Assembly: GCA_965199165.1 (NCBI GenBank)
Contig: OZ240681.1
Span: forward strand, 1,736,001-1,800,000
Origin: LMUY01 sp965199165
GTDB taxonomy: Bacteria; Pseudomonadota; Alphaproteobacteria; Acetobacterales; Acetobacteraceae
Direction: 5' to 3'
Length of the DNA stretch: 64,000 nt
Below, one piece after another: positions 51,677 through 60,638 of the stretch. Below the pieces are notes generated by a model. It ran no database searches. It had not been told where the DNA came from and worked only from the letters and a program-made list of their open reading frames with translations. Each line of letters opens with the position of its first letter. The stretch's first letter is position 1. The position numbers and the translations under genes are program-made.

Positions 51677-53424
51677 GCGGCGGCGCCGTCCGCTTCGTCT
51701 ACGACACGCCGACGACGCTGGCTCGGCTGATGCGCTGGGCCGGCCCGACGGGGCCGCTCGCCCTGGCCACGGCGCTGGTGCTGGCGGTCCTGGTCCTGCC
51801 GCCGGTCGCGGTCCTGGTCGAGGTCAGCCTCACCGACACCAATCCCGACGGCTCGGCCGGCGCGTGGACCCTGCGGCATTACGCCGGGCTGTTCGCCGAC
51901 CCGCACCTCTACGCGACCGCGGCCAACTCCGTCATCTTCGCGACCGGCGCCACGGCCGTCTCCCTGCTGTTCGGCAGCGTGCTCGCCTGGGTCGTGGAGC
52001 GGACCAATGCCCCGTTCCGCGCGCTGGCCTACCTGACCACGGTCGTGTCGCTCGGCACGCCCTACGTGCTGTATGTGACGGCGTGGCTCTACCTGCTCGG
52101 CCGCGCCGGGCCGTTCAACGACATCTACCGCCAGCTGAGCGGCGATACGGGCATCCTGTTCAACGTCTACTCGCTGCCGGGCATGATGCTGGTGGAGGGC
52201 TTCCTCTGGTCGCCGCTGGTGTTCCTGCTGCTGTCGGCCACCTTCCGCGCCTCCAACGCCGAGATGGAGGAGGCCGCGCGGATGAGCGGCGCCTCCATCT
52301 TCGCCACCGTCTGGCGCATCTCGCTGCGGCTCGCCTGGCCGGCCATCCTCGCCATGGCACTGTTCGTGTTCATCCGCAACATCGAGGCGTTCGACGTGCC
52401 GGTGCTGGTGGGCACGCCCGGCCGCGTGTCGCTGCTGACCACGGACATCTACCTGGCGACGCAGCAGGTGCCGCCGGAGCTGGGCCACGCCAGCGCCTTC
52501 TCCGTCGTGCTGATCGGCATCGTCTCCGTCCTGCTGCTGTTGTATGGCCGCGTGTCCCGCAGTGCGGAGCGCTATGCCAGCGTCACCGGCAAGGGCTTCC
52601 GCCCGCGGCCGTTCGACCTGGGGCGCTGGCGCTGGATGGGCGGTGCGCTGATCGTGCTGAACTTCGTCCTCGTGCTCGGCCTGCCGCTGCTGGGGCTGCT
52701 GTGGACGTCATTCAGCCCGTTCATGCGGCCGATGCGCTGGGCCGGCATCCGCACGCTGACGCTGAAGAACTTCGCCGCCGTGTTCCACGTGCCGTCCTAC
52801 CTGACCCTGGCGGCCCACACGTTGCTGGTCGCCGCCGGCGCCGCCACCGCGGCGGTGCTGATCACCACCGCCGCGGCCTGGATCGCCGCCCGGCGGCGTG
52901 GCGGCGGCAAGATCTTGGACCAGCTGGCCACGCTGCCGCTGGTGTTCCCGGGCATCGTGCTCGGCGTGGCGGTGATGGAGATCGCGTTGCGCGCGCCGAT
53001 CCCGATCTACGGCACGCTGTGGCTGATCGCGGCCGGCTTCACCATCCGCTACATGCCGTATGGCCTGCGCTACAGCTATTCCGGCGTGCTGCAAATCCAT
53101 CGGGAGCTGGAGGAGGCGGCGGGCGTCGCCGGGGCGGGGCCGATGGGCGTGCTGCGCCGCGTGGTGGTGCCGCTGCTGTCGCCGTCCCTGCTGTCCGGCT
53201 GGCTGTTCATCTTCCTGGTCGCGGCCAAGGAACTCTCGATGGCGGTGCTGCTCGCCGGCCCGGGCTCGCAGGTGATGGCCACCGCCATGTTCGACCTGCT
53301 GTCCAACGGGCAAGGCGGCGAGCTGGCGGCGCTTGGATTGCTCTGGACGGTACTGATGACGGTGTTCGCAAGCGGCTTCTACCTGTTGGCCCGCCGCGGG
53401 TCTTCGGCCGCCTATGGACGGTAG
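51673..53424 (+). CDS. ABC transporter permease, two fused permease domains (FbpB/AfuB-like)
   Basis: A 583-residue membrane protein with two BPD_transp_1 domains, about 12 helices. EAA loops are seen in EMEEAARMSGASIFATVWRISL, noted by EEAARMSGAS, and in ELEEAAGVAGAGPMGVLRRVV, noted by EEAAGVAGAG. GTG 51673 overlaps the upstream stop (GTGA). Fusion of both halves is normal in this importer class. Confidence 0.93.
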   Translation: MSGGAVRFVYDTPTTLARLMRWAGPTGPLALATALVLAVLVLPPVAVLVEVSLTDTNPDGSAGAWTLRHYAGLFADPHLYATAANSVIFATGATAVSLLFGSVLAWVVERTNAPFRALAYLTTVVSLGTPYVLYVTAWLYLLGRAGPFNDIYRQLSGDTGILFNVYSLPGMMLVEGFLWSPLVFLLLSATFRASNAEMEEAARMSGASIFATVWRISLRLAWPAILAMALFVFIRNIEAFDVPVLVGTPGRVSLLTTDIYLATQQVPPELGHASAFSVVLIGIVSVLLLLYGRVSRSAERYASVTGKGFRPRPFDLGRWRWMGGALIVLNFVLVLGLPLLGLLWTSFSPFMRPMRWAGIRTLTLKNFAAVFHVPSYLTLAAHTLLVAAGAATAAVLITTAAAWIAARRRGGGKILDQLATLPLVFPGIVLGVAVMEIALRAPIPIYGTLWLIAAGFTIRYMPYGLRYSYSGVLQIHRELEEAAGVAGAGPMGVLRRVVVPLLSPSLLSGWLFIFLVAAKELSMAVLLAGPGSQVMATAMFDLLSNGQGGELAALGLLWTVLMTVFASGFYLLARRGSSAAYGR

Positions 53425-54559
53425 CCTGGTGCGGACGGCCAGCCTCTCCGTCCAGGGGCTGCACAAGGTCTACCACACGGCCGAGGGCCCGACGGGCGGC
53501 GTGCGCGAGACCAGCTTCACGCTGGAGCCCGGCACCTTCTTCACGCTGCTGGGGCCGAGCGGCTGCGGCAAGACCACGACGCTGCGCAGCATCGCCGGGC
53601 TGGAGACGCCGGACGGCGGCAGCATCCGCCTGGGCGAGCAGGTGTTCTTCGACAGCGCCCGCAAGATCAACGTGCCGCTCAACCGGCGCAACATCGGCAT
53701 GGTGTTCCAGTCCTACGCGATCTGGCCGCACATGACGGCGTTCGAGAACGTGGCCTTCCCGCTGCGCGTGGCCAAGGCCGAGCGCTACGATCGCGCCGCC
53801 ATCAGGCGCATGGTGGGTGCGGCGCTGGACACGGTGGGGCTGGGCCGCTTCGGCGACCGGTCCGCGACCCGGCTCTCGGGCGGGCAGCAGCAGCGCGTGG
53901 CCCTGGCCCGCGCCATCGTCCGCCAGCCGCGCCTGCTGCTGCTGGACGAGCCGCTGAGCAACCTGGACGCGGCGTTGCGTGAGGACATGCGCACCGAGCT
54001 GAAGCGGCTGCAGCAGCAGATCGGCGTCACCACGATCTACGTCACGCACGACCAGGCGGAGGCGCTGGACATGTCCGACCGCATCGCCGTGATCCAGGGC
54101 GGGCGGGTGGTGCAGATGGGGCCGCCGCGCGACATCTATTTCCGGCCTTGCAACAGCTTCGTCGCGGGCTTCGTCGGCGCGACCAACCTGCTGAGCGGCC
54201 AGGTGCAGGGCGCGGCACCCGCCGACGGCACGGCGCCCGTGGTGGTGGCGGACGGCACCGTGCTGCACTGCCTGTTCCCGCAGGGTGCGGTGGCCGCCAC
54301 GCGCACCGCCGTCTCCGTCCGGCCCGAGTCGCTGACGCTCTGCGCAACGGGTGCGCCGGCGCCGGAGGGATGCAACCGGATGACGGGGCAGGTCGCCACC
54401 GCCGGCTTCCTCGGCAACATGAACCGCTACGGCATCCGCGTCGGCGACGCGGTGATGCACGCCAGCACCGGCCCCGAGACGCAGTTCCCGGTCGGCACGC
54501 CGGTCGACCTGCATTTCCCCCGCACCAGCACGATCGCGATCCCGGAGGCCACGGCATGA
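53414..54559 (+). CDS. ABC transporter ATP-binding protein, FbpC/PotA-like with TOBE domain
   Basis: A 381-residue ATPase. Walker A is GPSGCGKTTTLRSIAG, signature LSGGQQQRVALARAI, Walker B LLLLDEPLSNLD, switch His in VTHDQAEALDMSD. The C-terminal TOBE region (about residues 280-380) is present. ATG 53414 lies 11 bases inside the permease gene. Confidence 0.94.
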   Translation: MDGSLVRTASLSVQGLHKVYHTAEGPTGGVRETSFTLEPGTFFTLLGPSGCGKTTTLRSIAGLETPDGGSIRLGEQVFFDSARKINVPLNRRNIGMVFQSYAIWPHMTAFENVAFPLRVAKAERYDRAAIRRMVGAALDTVGLGRFGDRSATRLSGGQQQRVALARAIVRQPRLLLLDEPLSNLDAALREDMRTELKRLQQQIGVTTIYVTHDQAEALDMSDRIAVIQGGRVVQMGPPRDIYFRPCNSFVAGFVGATNLLSGQVQGAAPADGTAPVVVADGTVLHCLFPQGAVAATRTAVSVRPESLTLCATGAPAPEGCNRMTGQVATAGFLGNMNRYGIRVGDAVMHASTGPETQFPVGTPVDLHFPRTSTIAIPEATA

Positions 54560-55404
54560 TGCTCAAATTGGCGGCGGCGACCCTGCTGCTCGCGGCGACG
54601 GCGGCGCGGGCGGAGCCGGATCGGCACAGCGAGATGGTGACGCAGGGCGACGTGACGATCGAGACCTACGTGCAGGGCAGCGGCCCGGCGATCGTCATGC
54701 TGCCCTCCACCGGGCGCGACGGCGGCGACGATTTCGACGGCGTGGCCGCGGTGCTCCAGGCTGCGGGCTACAAGGTGCTGCGGCCGCAGCCGCGCGGCGT
54801 CGCCGGGTCCAAGGGGCCGATGCAGGGCGTCAGCCTGCACCAGCTGGGTGACGACGTCGCGCTGGTGATCGACCGGCTGGGTGACGGGCGCGCGGTGATC
54901 ATCGGCCACGCCTTCGGCCATTTCGTGGCACGGATGACGGCGGTCGACCACCCGGCCGAGGTGCGCGGCATTGTCCTGGCCGCCGCCGCCGCATCCAGCT
55001 ACCCGCCGGACATCGCCGCCGCGCCCACCGCGGCCGGTGCCCTGTCCGCGCCCGAGGCGAGCCGCCTGGCAGCCCTGCGCCTCGCCTTCTTCGCGCCGGG
55101 CCACGATGCCCGGCAATGGCTCACCGGCTGGTATCCCGCCACGCTGCAGATGCAGTCCGACAGCCGCGAGAAGGCGGGGGTGAAGCAGTCGGACTGGTGG
55201 GGCGCCGGCACCGCCCCGCTGCTGGAACTGATCCCCGCCGACGACCCGTTCAAGCCGCGCGACAAATGGGGTGAGATGCGCCAGTCCTACGGCGACCGCG
55301 TGCAGACGGTGGTGATCCCGGATGCCAGCCACGCCCTGTTCCCGGAGCAGCCGAAGGCCGTGGCGGACGCGGTCATCGCCTGGGTGAAGACGCTGCCACC
55401 CTGA
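54556..55404 (+). CDS. Exported alpha/beta-hydrolase-fold protein with Ala at the nucleophile position
   Basis: A 282-residue protein with a Sec signal peptide (residues 1-19, cut after ARAE region). The hydrolase fold is clear: GPAIVMLPSTGRDG, RPQPRGVAGS, the elbow IIGHAFGHFVARM at 115-127 and the final His in DASHALFPEQP. The elbow pattern G-x-Nuc-x-G reads G-H-Ala119-F-G, so the catalytic Ser is missing. It may bind a ligand or use another residue. ATG 54556 overlaps the ATPase stop; a second ATG follows at once. Confidence 0.85.
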   Translation: MMLKLAAATLLLAATAARAEPDRHSEMVTQGDVTIETYVQGSGPAIVMLPSTGRDGGDDFDGVAAVLQAAGYKVLRPQPRGVAGSKGPMQGVSLHQLGDDVALVIDRLGDGRAVIIGHAFGHFVARMTAVDHPAEVRGIVLAAAAASSYPPDIAAAPTAAGALSAPEASRLAALRLAFFAPGHDARQWLTGWYPATLQMQSDSREKAGVKQSDWWGAGTAPLLELIPADDPFKPRDKWGEMRQSYGDRVQTVVIPDASHALFPEQPKAVADAVIAWVKTLPP

Positions 55405-55420
55405 CAATAGGATCGACCTG

Positions 55421-56290
55421 ATGGGTGTCACCTACGAGCAGATGCGCAGCGTGTCTGCCCAGCTCTACGAAGCTGCGCTGAAGAAGGTGCCGGACAACAC
55501 GCTGGACGCGATGCGCCGGGCAGTGGAGACGGAGACGCACGAGGTCGCCCGCAAGACGCTCGCCTTCATGCTGCGCAGCGCCGAGAAGGCGGAGCGGGAC
55601 CAGACCCTGGTCTGCTCGGATTCCGGGGTTCCGGTCTACGTCGTCGCCATCGGCACCGCCGTGCAGATGCAGGGCGACCTCAAGCGCGCCATCCGGGACG
55701 GCTTCGCCGAGTTGGTGCAGACCGTCAGCCCGCCGATCCTGAAGCACGTCACCAACCCGCTCACCAACGAGCGCGGCTATGCCGGCAAGGACATGCCGAT
55801 CATCACCTGGGACGTGGTGGACGGCGCGGACTACGTCGACATCACCTGCTCGCCCAAGGCGCTCGGCTCCGGCCGCTGGGCCGCGCTGGAGATCTTCACC
55901 TACCCCAGCCTGGAGACGATCGAGTCCTACGTGATGGACTGCGTGATGAAGGCCGGGTCGCAGCATTGCCCGCCCGTGGTCATCGGCGTGGGCATCGGCG
56001 GCACGTTCGACCATTGCGCCAAGATCGCCAAGCAGGCCGCGCTGCGCCCGTTCGGCCAGACCAATGGGGAGCCGATCCTGGCCGCGATGGAGGAGCGGCT
56101 GCTGCGCGCCGTCAACAAGACCGGGTTCGGCCCGATGGGCACCGGCGGCGACACCACCGCGCTGGGCGTGCACGTGGAGTTCGCGGCCGGGCACGGCTTC
56201 ACGCCCGTCGCGGTCTGCTTCAACTGCTGGATCAACCGCCGCACCCGCGCCCGCATCCACGGCGACGGCCGGGTGGAACGGCTGGAGTAG
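55421..56290 (+). CDS. Class I fumarase/tartrate-dehydratase-like alpha subunit
   Basis: A 289-residue iron-sulfur hydro-lyase subunit (FumA N-terminal/TtdA type). Likely [4Fe-4S] ligands are Cys65 (VCSDSGVPVY), Cys183 (QHCPPVVIGVGIGG) and Cys269 (FNCWINRR). The family adds or removes water in fumarate, tartrate or mesaconate. It is followed at once by the matching beta subunit. In the heterodimeric forms the two parts are separate, as here. Confidence 0.94.
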   Translation: MGVTYEQMRSVSAQLYEAALKKVPDNTLDAMRRAVETETHEVARKTLAFMLRSAEKAERDQTLVCSDSGVPVYVVAIGTAVQMQGDLKRAIRDGFAELVQTVSPPILKHVTNPLTNERGYAGKDMPIITWDVVDGADYVDITCSPKALGSGRWAALEIFTYPSLETIESYVMDCVMKAGSQHCPPVVIGVGIGGTFDHCAKIAKQAALRPFGQTNGEPILAAMEERLLRAVNKTGFGPMGTGGDTTALGVHVEFAAGHGFTPVAVCFNCWINRRTRARIHGDGRVERLE

Positions 56291-56295
56291 CGGGC

Positions 56296-56925
56296 ATGGG
56301 CACGACCCACCACCTGACCCTGCCCCTCACCGAGGCGGCCGTGCGCACGTTGCGGGCGGGCGACCTGGTGGTCCTGGACGGCGAGATGACCATCACCGCC
56401 GGCCTGCCCACCCATGCCAGGATCGCGGACTACCTGGACACCGGCCGCGCGCTGCCGGTGGATCTGGCGGGCGGCGCCCTGTTCCACCTGGGCAGCTACA
56501 ACCAGGACACCGCGGACGGCTTCGACGTCCTGTACATGAACCCGACCACCAGCACCCGGTTCAACGGCTACATGCCGGACTTCATCCGTCGGCTCGGCCT
56601 ACGGGCGGTGGGCGGCAAGGGCGGGCTGGACCGCGCCTGCGCCGACGCGATGCGGGAGTGCGGCTGCGTCTATCTCTCCTTCATCGGTGGCGGCTGCCCC
56701 TTGCTCTCCGCCGCCATCCGCTCCGTCGTGTCGGTGCACTGGACGGACCTGATCGCGCATTTCCGCCTGGTGACGTTGCGGGTGGAGGGGCTGGGCCCGC
56801 TCACCGTGGGCATCGATGCCCACGGCAACAGCCTCTACGACAGCCTGCGCGATGACGCGGCCAGTCGGCTGCCCGCCATCATGGCGGCGCTGCGGGCCGA
56901 ACGGGAGGGGACGCCAGCCGCATGA
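56296..56925 (+). CDS. Class I fumarase/tartrate-dehydratase-like beta subunit
   Basis: A 209-residue partner of the preceding subunit (FumA C-terminal/TtdB type). The substrate region reads MNPTTSTRFNGYMPDFIRRLG followed by VGGKGGL, where family members have GPTTSxRM. The changes near the substrate loop (Asn for Gly, Phe for Met) suggest a substrate other than fumarate. Five bases separate it from the alpha gene, and it overlaps the next gene by four. Confidence 0.93.
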   Translation: MGTTHHLTLPLTEAAVRTLRAGDLVVLDGEMTITAGLPTHARIADYLDTGRALPVDLAGGALFHLGSYNQDTADGFDVLYMNPTTSTRFNGYMPDFIRRLGLRAVGGKGGLDRACADAMRECGCVYLSFIGGGCPLLSAAIRSVVSVHWTDLIAHFRLVTLRVEGLGPLTVGIDAHGNSLYDSLRDDAASRLPAIMAALRAEREGTPAA

Positions 56926-57722
56926 CCGACCAATACGTCACGCTGCGCGGCGCCCGGTTCCGCTGCCGCATCGACGGGCCGGAGGGCGCACCGTGGATGG
57001 TGTTAAGCAACTCCCTGGTGACCGACCTGGCCGTGTGGGATGCCCAGGTCGCCGCCTTCGCCGGGCGTTACCGCATCCTGCGCTATGATCAGCGCGGACA
57101 TGGCGGTACGGACGTGCCGGACGGCCCAGCCAGCATCGCCGGGCTGGCGGACGACGCCGCGGCGCTGATGGCGCATTTCGATGTGCGGGGCGCGGTGTTC
57201 GCCGGCGTGTCGATGGGTGCCGCGACCGGGTTCTGCCTGGCGCCGCAACTGCCGGACCGGATCGCCCGCCTGGTCGCCTCCGACGGGCAGGCGGCGACGG
57301 CGCCCGGCGGTGCGGCGCAGTGGCAGGCCCGCATCGACGCCGCCCGGCGCGACGGCATGGACGCGCTGGCCGACGCCACGGTGGAGCGATGGTTCTCCCC
57401 CAAGTCCAAGGCGGAAGGCCACCCGGCCATAGCCGCCATCCGCGCCACCGTGGCGCGCACGCCGCTGGCGGGGTTCGTCGCCTGCGCCCAGGCCCTGCAA
57501 TCCTACGATTTCCGCCCCGGCCTGCCCCATATCACGCAGCCGGTGCTGCTGGTCGCCGGTGCCGCCGACGGCGCGATGCCGCAGACCATGCGCGGCCTTG
57601 CCGGGGTGATCCGCAATGCGCGCTTCGTCGAAATCCCGGAGGCCGGCCACATCCCCGGCATCGAGCGGCCCGACGCATTCAACGCCGCGCTCGAAAGCTT
57701 CCTGCAAGAGAGCGCCGGCTGA
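56922..57722 (+). CDS. 3-Oxoadipate enol-lactonase-like alpha/beta hydrolase
   Basis: A 266-residue hydrolase close to PcaD in pattern: SNSLVTDLAVWDAQ, YDQRGHGGTDVP, nucleophile Ser97 in GVSMG, and the His of EAGHIPGIERPD. It has no signal peptide. PcaD opens an enol-lactone in the beta-ketoadipate pathway, but no other pca gene is present, so the real substrate may be another lactone or ester. It ends the importer operon. Confidence 0.9.
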   Translation: MTDQYVTLRGARFRCRIDGPEGAPWMVLSNSLVTDLAVWDAQVAAFAGRYRILRYDQRGHGGTDVPDGPASIAGLADDAAALMAHFDVRGAVFAGVSMGAATGFCLAPQLPDRIARLVASDGQAATAPGGAAQWQARIDAARRDGMDALADATVERWFSPKSKAEGHPAIAAIRATVARTPLAGFVACAQALQSYDFRPGLPHITQPVLLVAGAADGAMPQTMRGLAGVIRNARFVEIPEAGHIPGIERPDAFNAALESFLQESAG

Positions 57723-57740
57723 AACGCGGCTGCCCCGCCG

Positions 57741-58772
57741 TCATTGTGGGCCAAGCGCGGCATCCAATGGCCGGAGATGGCTCAGGAATACCTCGGCGCA
57801 GGCCGCCCAGGATGATCGCACCGCGTGCATCCGGCACGCCGCCCGGTCGAGCGACAGCGCATCGAGTGCCGCCTGTCGCAAATCCTCGCTGATCACGCCG
57901 ACTTCGGGTGCCAGCACGTCCAGCGGGCCTGGCACCGGGAGTGCCGCGACCGGCGTGCCGCAGGCCAGGCTCTCCAGCATGACCAGGCCGAACGTGTCCG
58001 TGCGCGACGGGAAGACGAAGGCGTCCGCGCCCGCGAAGGCGCGCGGCAAGTCCGGGCCGACCCGTGCGCCGGTGAACACCACCTCCGGAAAACGGCGGCG
58101 CAGCGATGGCAACATGGGGCCGTCGCCCACCACCACCTTGGTGCCGGGCAGCTCAAGCTCCAGGAAGGCAGGGATGTTCTTCTCCACCGCGACGCGACCG
58201 ACATAGATGAACACCGGCCGCGCCAGGTCCCACTCCTCGCGTGGCTCCGGCTGGAATTGCTGGACGTCCACGCCGCGCGACCAGCGCACGACCTTGCTGA
58301 AGCCGCGGCCCTCCAGCTCCCGCTGCAAGGAGCCGGTGGCGACCAGGGTGGCCGCGGCCGCGCCGTGGAACCGGCGCAGCACCCACCAGCCGAACGCGGC
58401 CGGGATGCCGATCCGCGCCTGGACGTACTCCGGGAACCGCGTGTGCAGGCTGGTGGTGAAGGCGGCGCGGCGCTGCGTCGCCCAGGCCCGCGCGGCACGG
58501 CCCAGCGGCCCTTCGGTGGCGATGTGCAGGCAATCGGGGTCGAACCGCTCCAGCAGCTTGGACAGCTTGCGCTTCGGCAGGATCGCCAGCAGGATTTCCG
58601 GGTAGGTGGGGCACGGCACCGTCCGGAACCGATCGGGGCCGAACACTTCCACCTGATAGCCGAGCGACCTCAGTTCCCGCGTCACCGAGTCCAGCGTGCG
58701 GACCACGCCGTTCATCTGCGGCTGCCACGCGTCCGAGACGATGGCGATCCGCGCGCCGGGCTTGGGGCTCAT
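57741..58772 (-). CDS. Glycosyltransferase family 4, lipid glycosyl-/mannosyltransferase-like
   Basis: A 343-residue GT-B enzyme. The N-terminal acceptor side has IVSDAWQPQMNGVVRTL; the nucleotide-sugar side has FIYVGRVAVEKNI and the EX7E-like region TDTFGLVMLESLACGTPV. It resembles the GT4 enzymes that glycosylate diacylglycerol or similar lipids (MgtA/DgdA-type). ATG 58772 overlaps the phosphoesterase stop (ATGA), so the two are coupled. Confidence 0.9.
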   Translation of the reverse strand: MSPKPGARIAIVSDAWQPQMNGVVRTLDSVTRELRSLGYQVEVFGPDRFRTVPCPTYPEILLAILPKRKLSKLLERFDPDCLHIATEGPLGRAARAWATQRRAAFTTSLHTRFPEYVQARIGIPAAFGWWVLRRFHGAAAATLVATGSLQRELEGRGFSKVVRWSRGVDVQQFQPEPREEWDLARPVFIYVGRVAVEKNIPAFLELELPGTKVVVGDGPMLPSLRRRFPEVVFTGARVGPDLPRAFAGADAFVFPSRTDTFGLVMLESLACGTPVAALPVPGPLDVLAPEVGVISEDLRQAALDALSLDRAACRMHAVRSSWAACAEVFLSHLRPLDAALGPQ

Positions 58773-59584
58773 GCCGCCGGGGCCAGGCTCGGCACCCGTT
58801 GCCGCGGCGACGCGAAGGAGAGCTGGCGGTAGGCGGGCCAGTCGAGCAGCTCCAGCCGCCCGTCCTCGTGCTCCACCAGCGCCGTGCAGCTTTCCACCCA
58901 ATCGCCCGTGTTGAGGTACAGCACGCCCGACACCGTCCGCATCTCGGCATGGTGGATGTGGCCGCACACGACGCCGTCGTAGCCTTCCTTGCGGGCATGC
59001 ACGGCGAGCGCTTCCTCGAACCGGTCGATCGCGGCGACCGCGCCCTTCACCTGGAGCTTGAGCCACTGCGACAGCGACCAATAGGGATAACCCAACCGGC
59101 GCCGCACGAAGTTGAAGATCGCGTTGAGCGACAGCGCCAGGTCGTAGGCGCGGTCACCCAGATGCGCCAGCAGCTTGGCGTAGCGCACAACGCTGTCGAA
59201 CTCGTCACCGTGCATCACGAGAAGCCGCAGGCCCGCCGCCGTGACATGGGGCGCCCATGGCGCCAACCGGATCCCCGCCATCTCGGGCGCCAGCTTCAGC
59301 CAGGAGCGCAGGCCCTCGTCGTGGTTTCCCGGGATATAGGTGACGACCGCCCCGTCCTGCGCCTGACGCAGGATGAGGCGCACCACCTCGTCATGCGCCG
59401 CATCCCAGTACCAGGACCGGCGCAGCCGCCAGCAATCGAGGATGTCGCCAACGAGGAACAGGTTCTCGCACGAGACGGACTGGAGGAAGTCGGAGAGGAA
59501 GTCGGTCCGCGCTCCCCGCGTGCCGAGATGGAGGTCCGAGATGAAGATCGACCGGTAATGCAGGGTGTTCGGGCGCGCGTTCAT
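58769..59584 (-). CDS. LpxH-like UDP-diacylglucosamine-type metallophosphoesterase
   Basis: A 271-residue calcineurin-fold enzyme. The two-metal site reads ISDLHLG, GDILDCW, GNHDE, MHGDEFD and GHIHHAE. It is longer than classical LpxH and matches a group often found beside GT4 enzymes. The substrate may be a UDP-lipid or other diphosphate. ATG 59584 (MNARP) is preferred to GTG 59593. Confidence 0.9.
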   Translation of the reverse strand: MNARPNTLHYRSIFISDLHLGTRGARTDFLSDFLQSVSCENLFLVGDILDCWRLRRSWYWDAAHDEVVRLILRQAQDGAVVTYIPGNHDEGLRSWLKLAPEMAGIRLAPWAPHVTAAGLRLLVMHGDEFDSVVRYAKLLAHLGDRAYDLALSLNAIFNFVRRRLGYPYWSLSQWLKLQVKGAVAAIDRFEEALAVHARKEGYDGVVCGHIHHAEMRTVSGVLYLNTGDWVESCTALVEHEDGRLELLDWPAYRQLSFASPRQRVPSLAPAA

Positions 59585-59718
59585 GCGCGTCACCTACAGC
59601 CCGTCGCGAGTCTTTCCTCGTGAAGCTTCGATGAAGTGGCGCGGTGCCTGCGGTTGTCAAAAAACCGACATGCAGCGGTGGCCGCGGACGTGAGATGAAG
59701 GGTGATGCCGAGGCCGAT

Positions 59719-60606
59719 TCACACCGCACCCCCGGCGTTATCCGGTATTCGGAGCAGTGCCTCACCCATGCGGATGCGCTCGCCCTCCCGCAACGCCGCG
59801 GTGATCCGGAACGCCTTCGGCGCGAGCACGACGATCGTGGAGCCATGTTCGAACCAGCCCATCTCCCCGCCCTTGGTCACGCCCACGTCGCACGCGTAGC
59901 TGCGCTGGATCGGCCAACGCCCGCCGGCAAGCGTCAGGAAGCCCAGCCGGATGCCGGACACCAGGATCGCCGCCACGGCCACCAGCGTGAGCGGCTGCCC
60001 ATTGGCCGACAGCACGGTGCGCACCACCACGCGCTCGTTGCGGCAGAACAGGCGGCGCACGCGGCGCAGCGTCGGCGGGTTCACGTTCCAACGGTCGCCG
60101 GCGATGTGGCGCACCTGGTCCACCCGGCCGTCATGCGGCGCATGGAAGCGGTGATACATCGCCGAGGTGAGCCGCAGGGTCACGAAGCTGCCGCCTTCCA
60201 GGGCCGCGGCCGCAGCCGCGTCGCCCAACAGGTCGGCCAGGTCGTAGGGCATTCCTTTCACCTGCAGCGCCTGGCCATGAGCCACCGTGCCGAAGGCGCC
60301 GACGATGGCGTCGCATGGGCTGGTGACCACGGCCGGGTCCGGGTCGACCGGCCGGGCGCCCGGCTTCAGCCGCCGGGTGAAGCAATCGTGCATGCTGCCG
60401 AACCTGGTATGCTCCGCATCGGACAGGTCGAGCCTGGTGAACCGGCGCCAAGTCCAGAGTGCCGCGGCGCAGACGACCCGGTTGCGGCTGCGGCTGACGC
60501 CGCCCACCCACACGCTGGCGAGCCGGCGGGGGATGCGGTTGGTCAGCCAGAAGTTGAGCGTATCGCGTCCGGCGAGGACGCGGCTGGACATCGCACCGCG
60601 GATCAT
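59719..60606 (-). CDS. psd: Phosphatidylserine decarboxylase proenzyme
   Basis: A 295-residue pyruvoyl-dependent enzyme making phosphatidylethanolamine. The self-cleavage site is HGST (in WFEHGSTIVVL), a variant of the classical LGST, with pyruvate formed from the Ser. Other marks are VTSPCDAIVGAFG and the MYHRFHAPHDGRV segment. It is divergent from the class III PLP enzyme with only 32 bases between them. No pssA is in the window. Confidence 0.93.
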   Translation of the reverse strand: MIRGAMSSRVLAGRDTLNFWLTNRIPRRLASVWVGGVSRSRNRVVCAAALWTWRRFTRLDLSDAEHTRFGSMHDCFTRRLKPGARPVDPDPAVVTSPCDAIVGAFGTVAHGQALQVKGMPYDLADLLGDAAAAAALEGGSFVTLRLTSAMYHRFHAPHDGRVDQVRHIAGDRWNVNPPTLRRVRRLFCRNERVVVRTVLSANGQPLTLVAVAAILVSGIRLGFLTLAGGRWPIQRSYACDVGVTKGGEMGWFEHGSTIVVLAPKAFRITAALREGERIRMGEALLRIPDNAGGAV

Positions 60607-60638
60607 GAGTTCGAACCATCTTTGAGGGAGGCTTGGCC

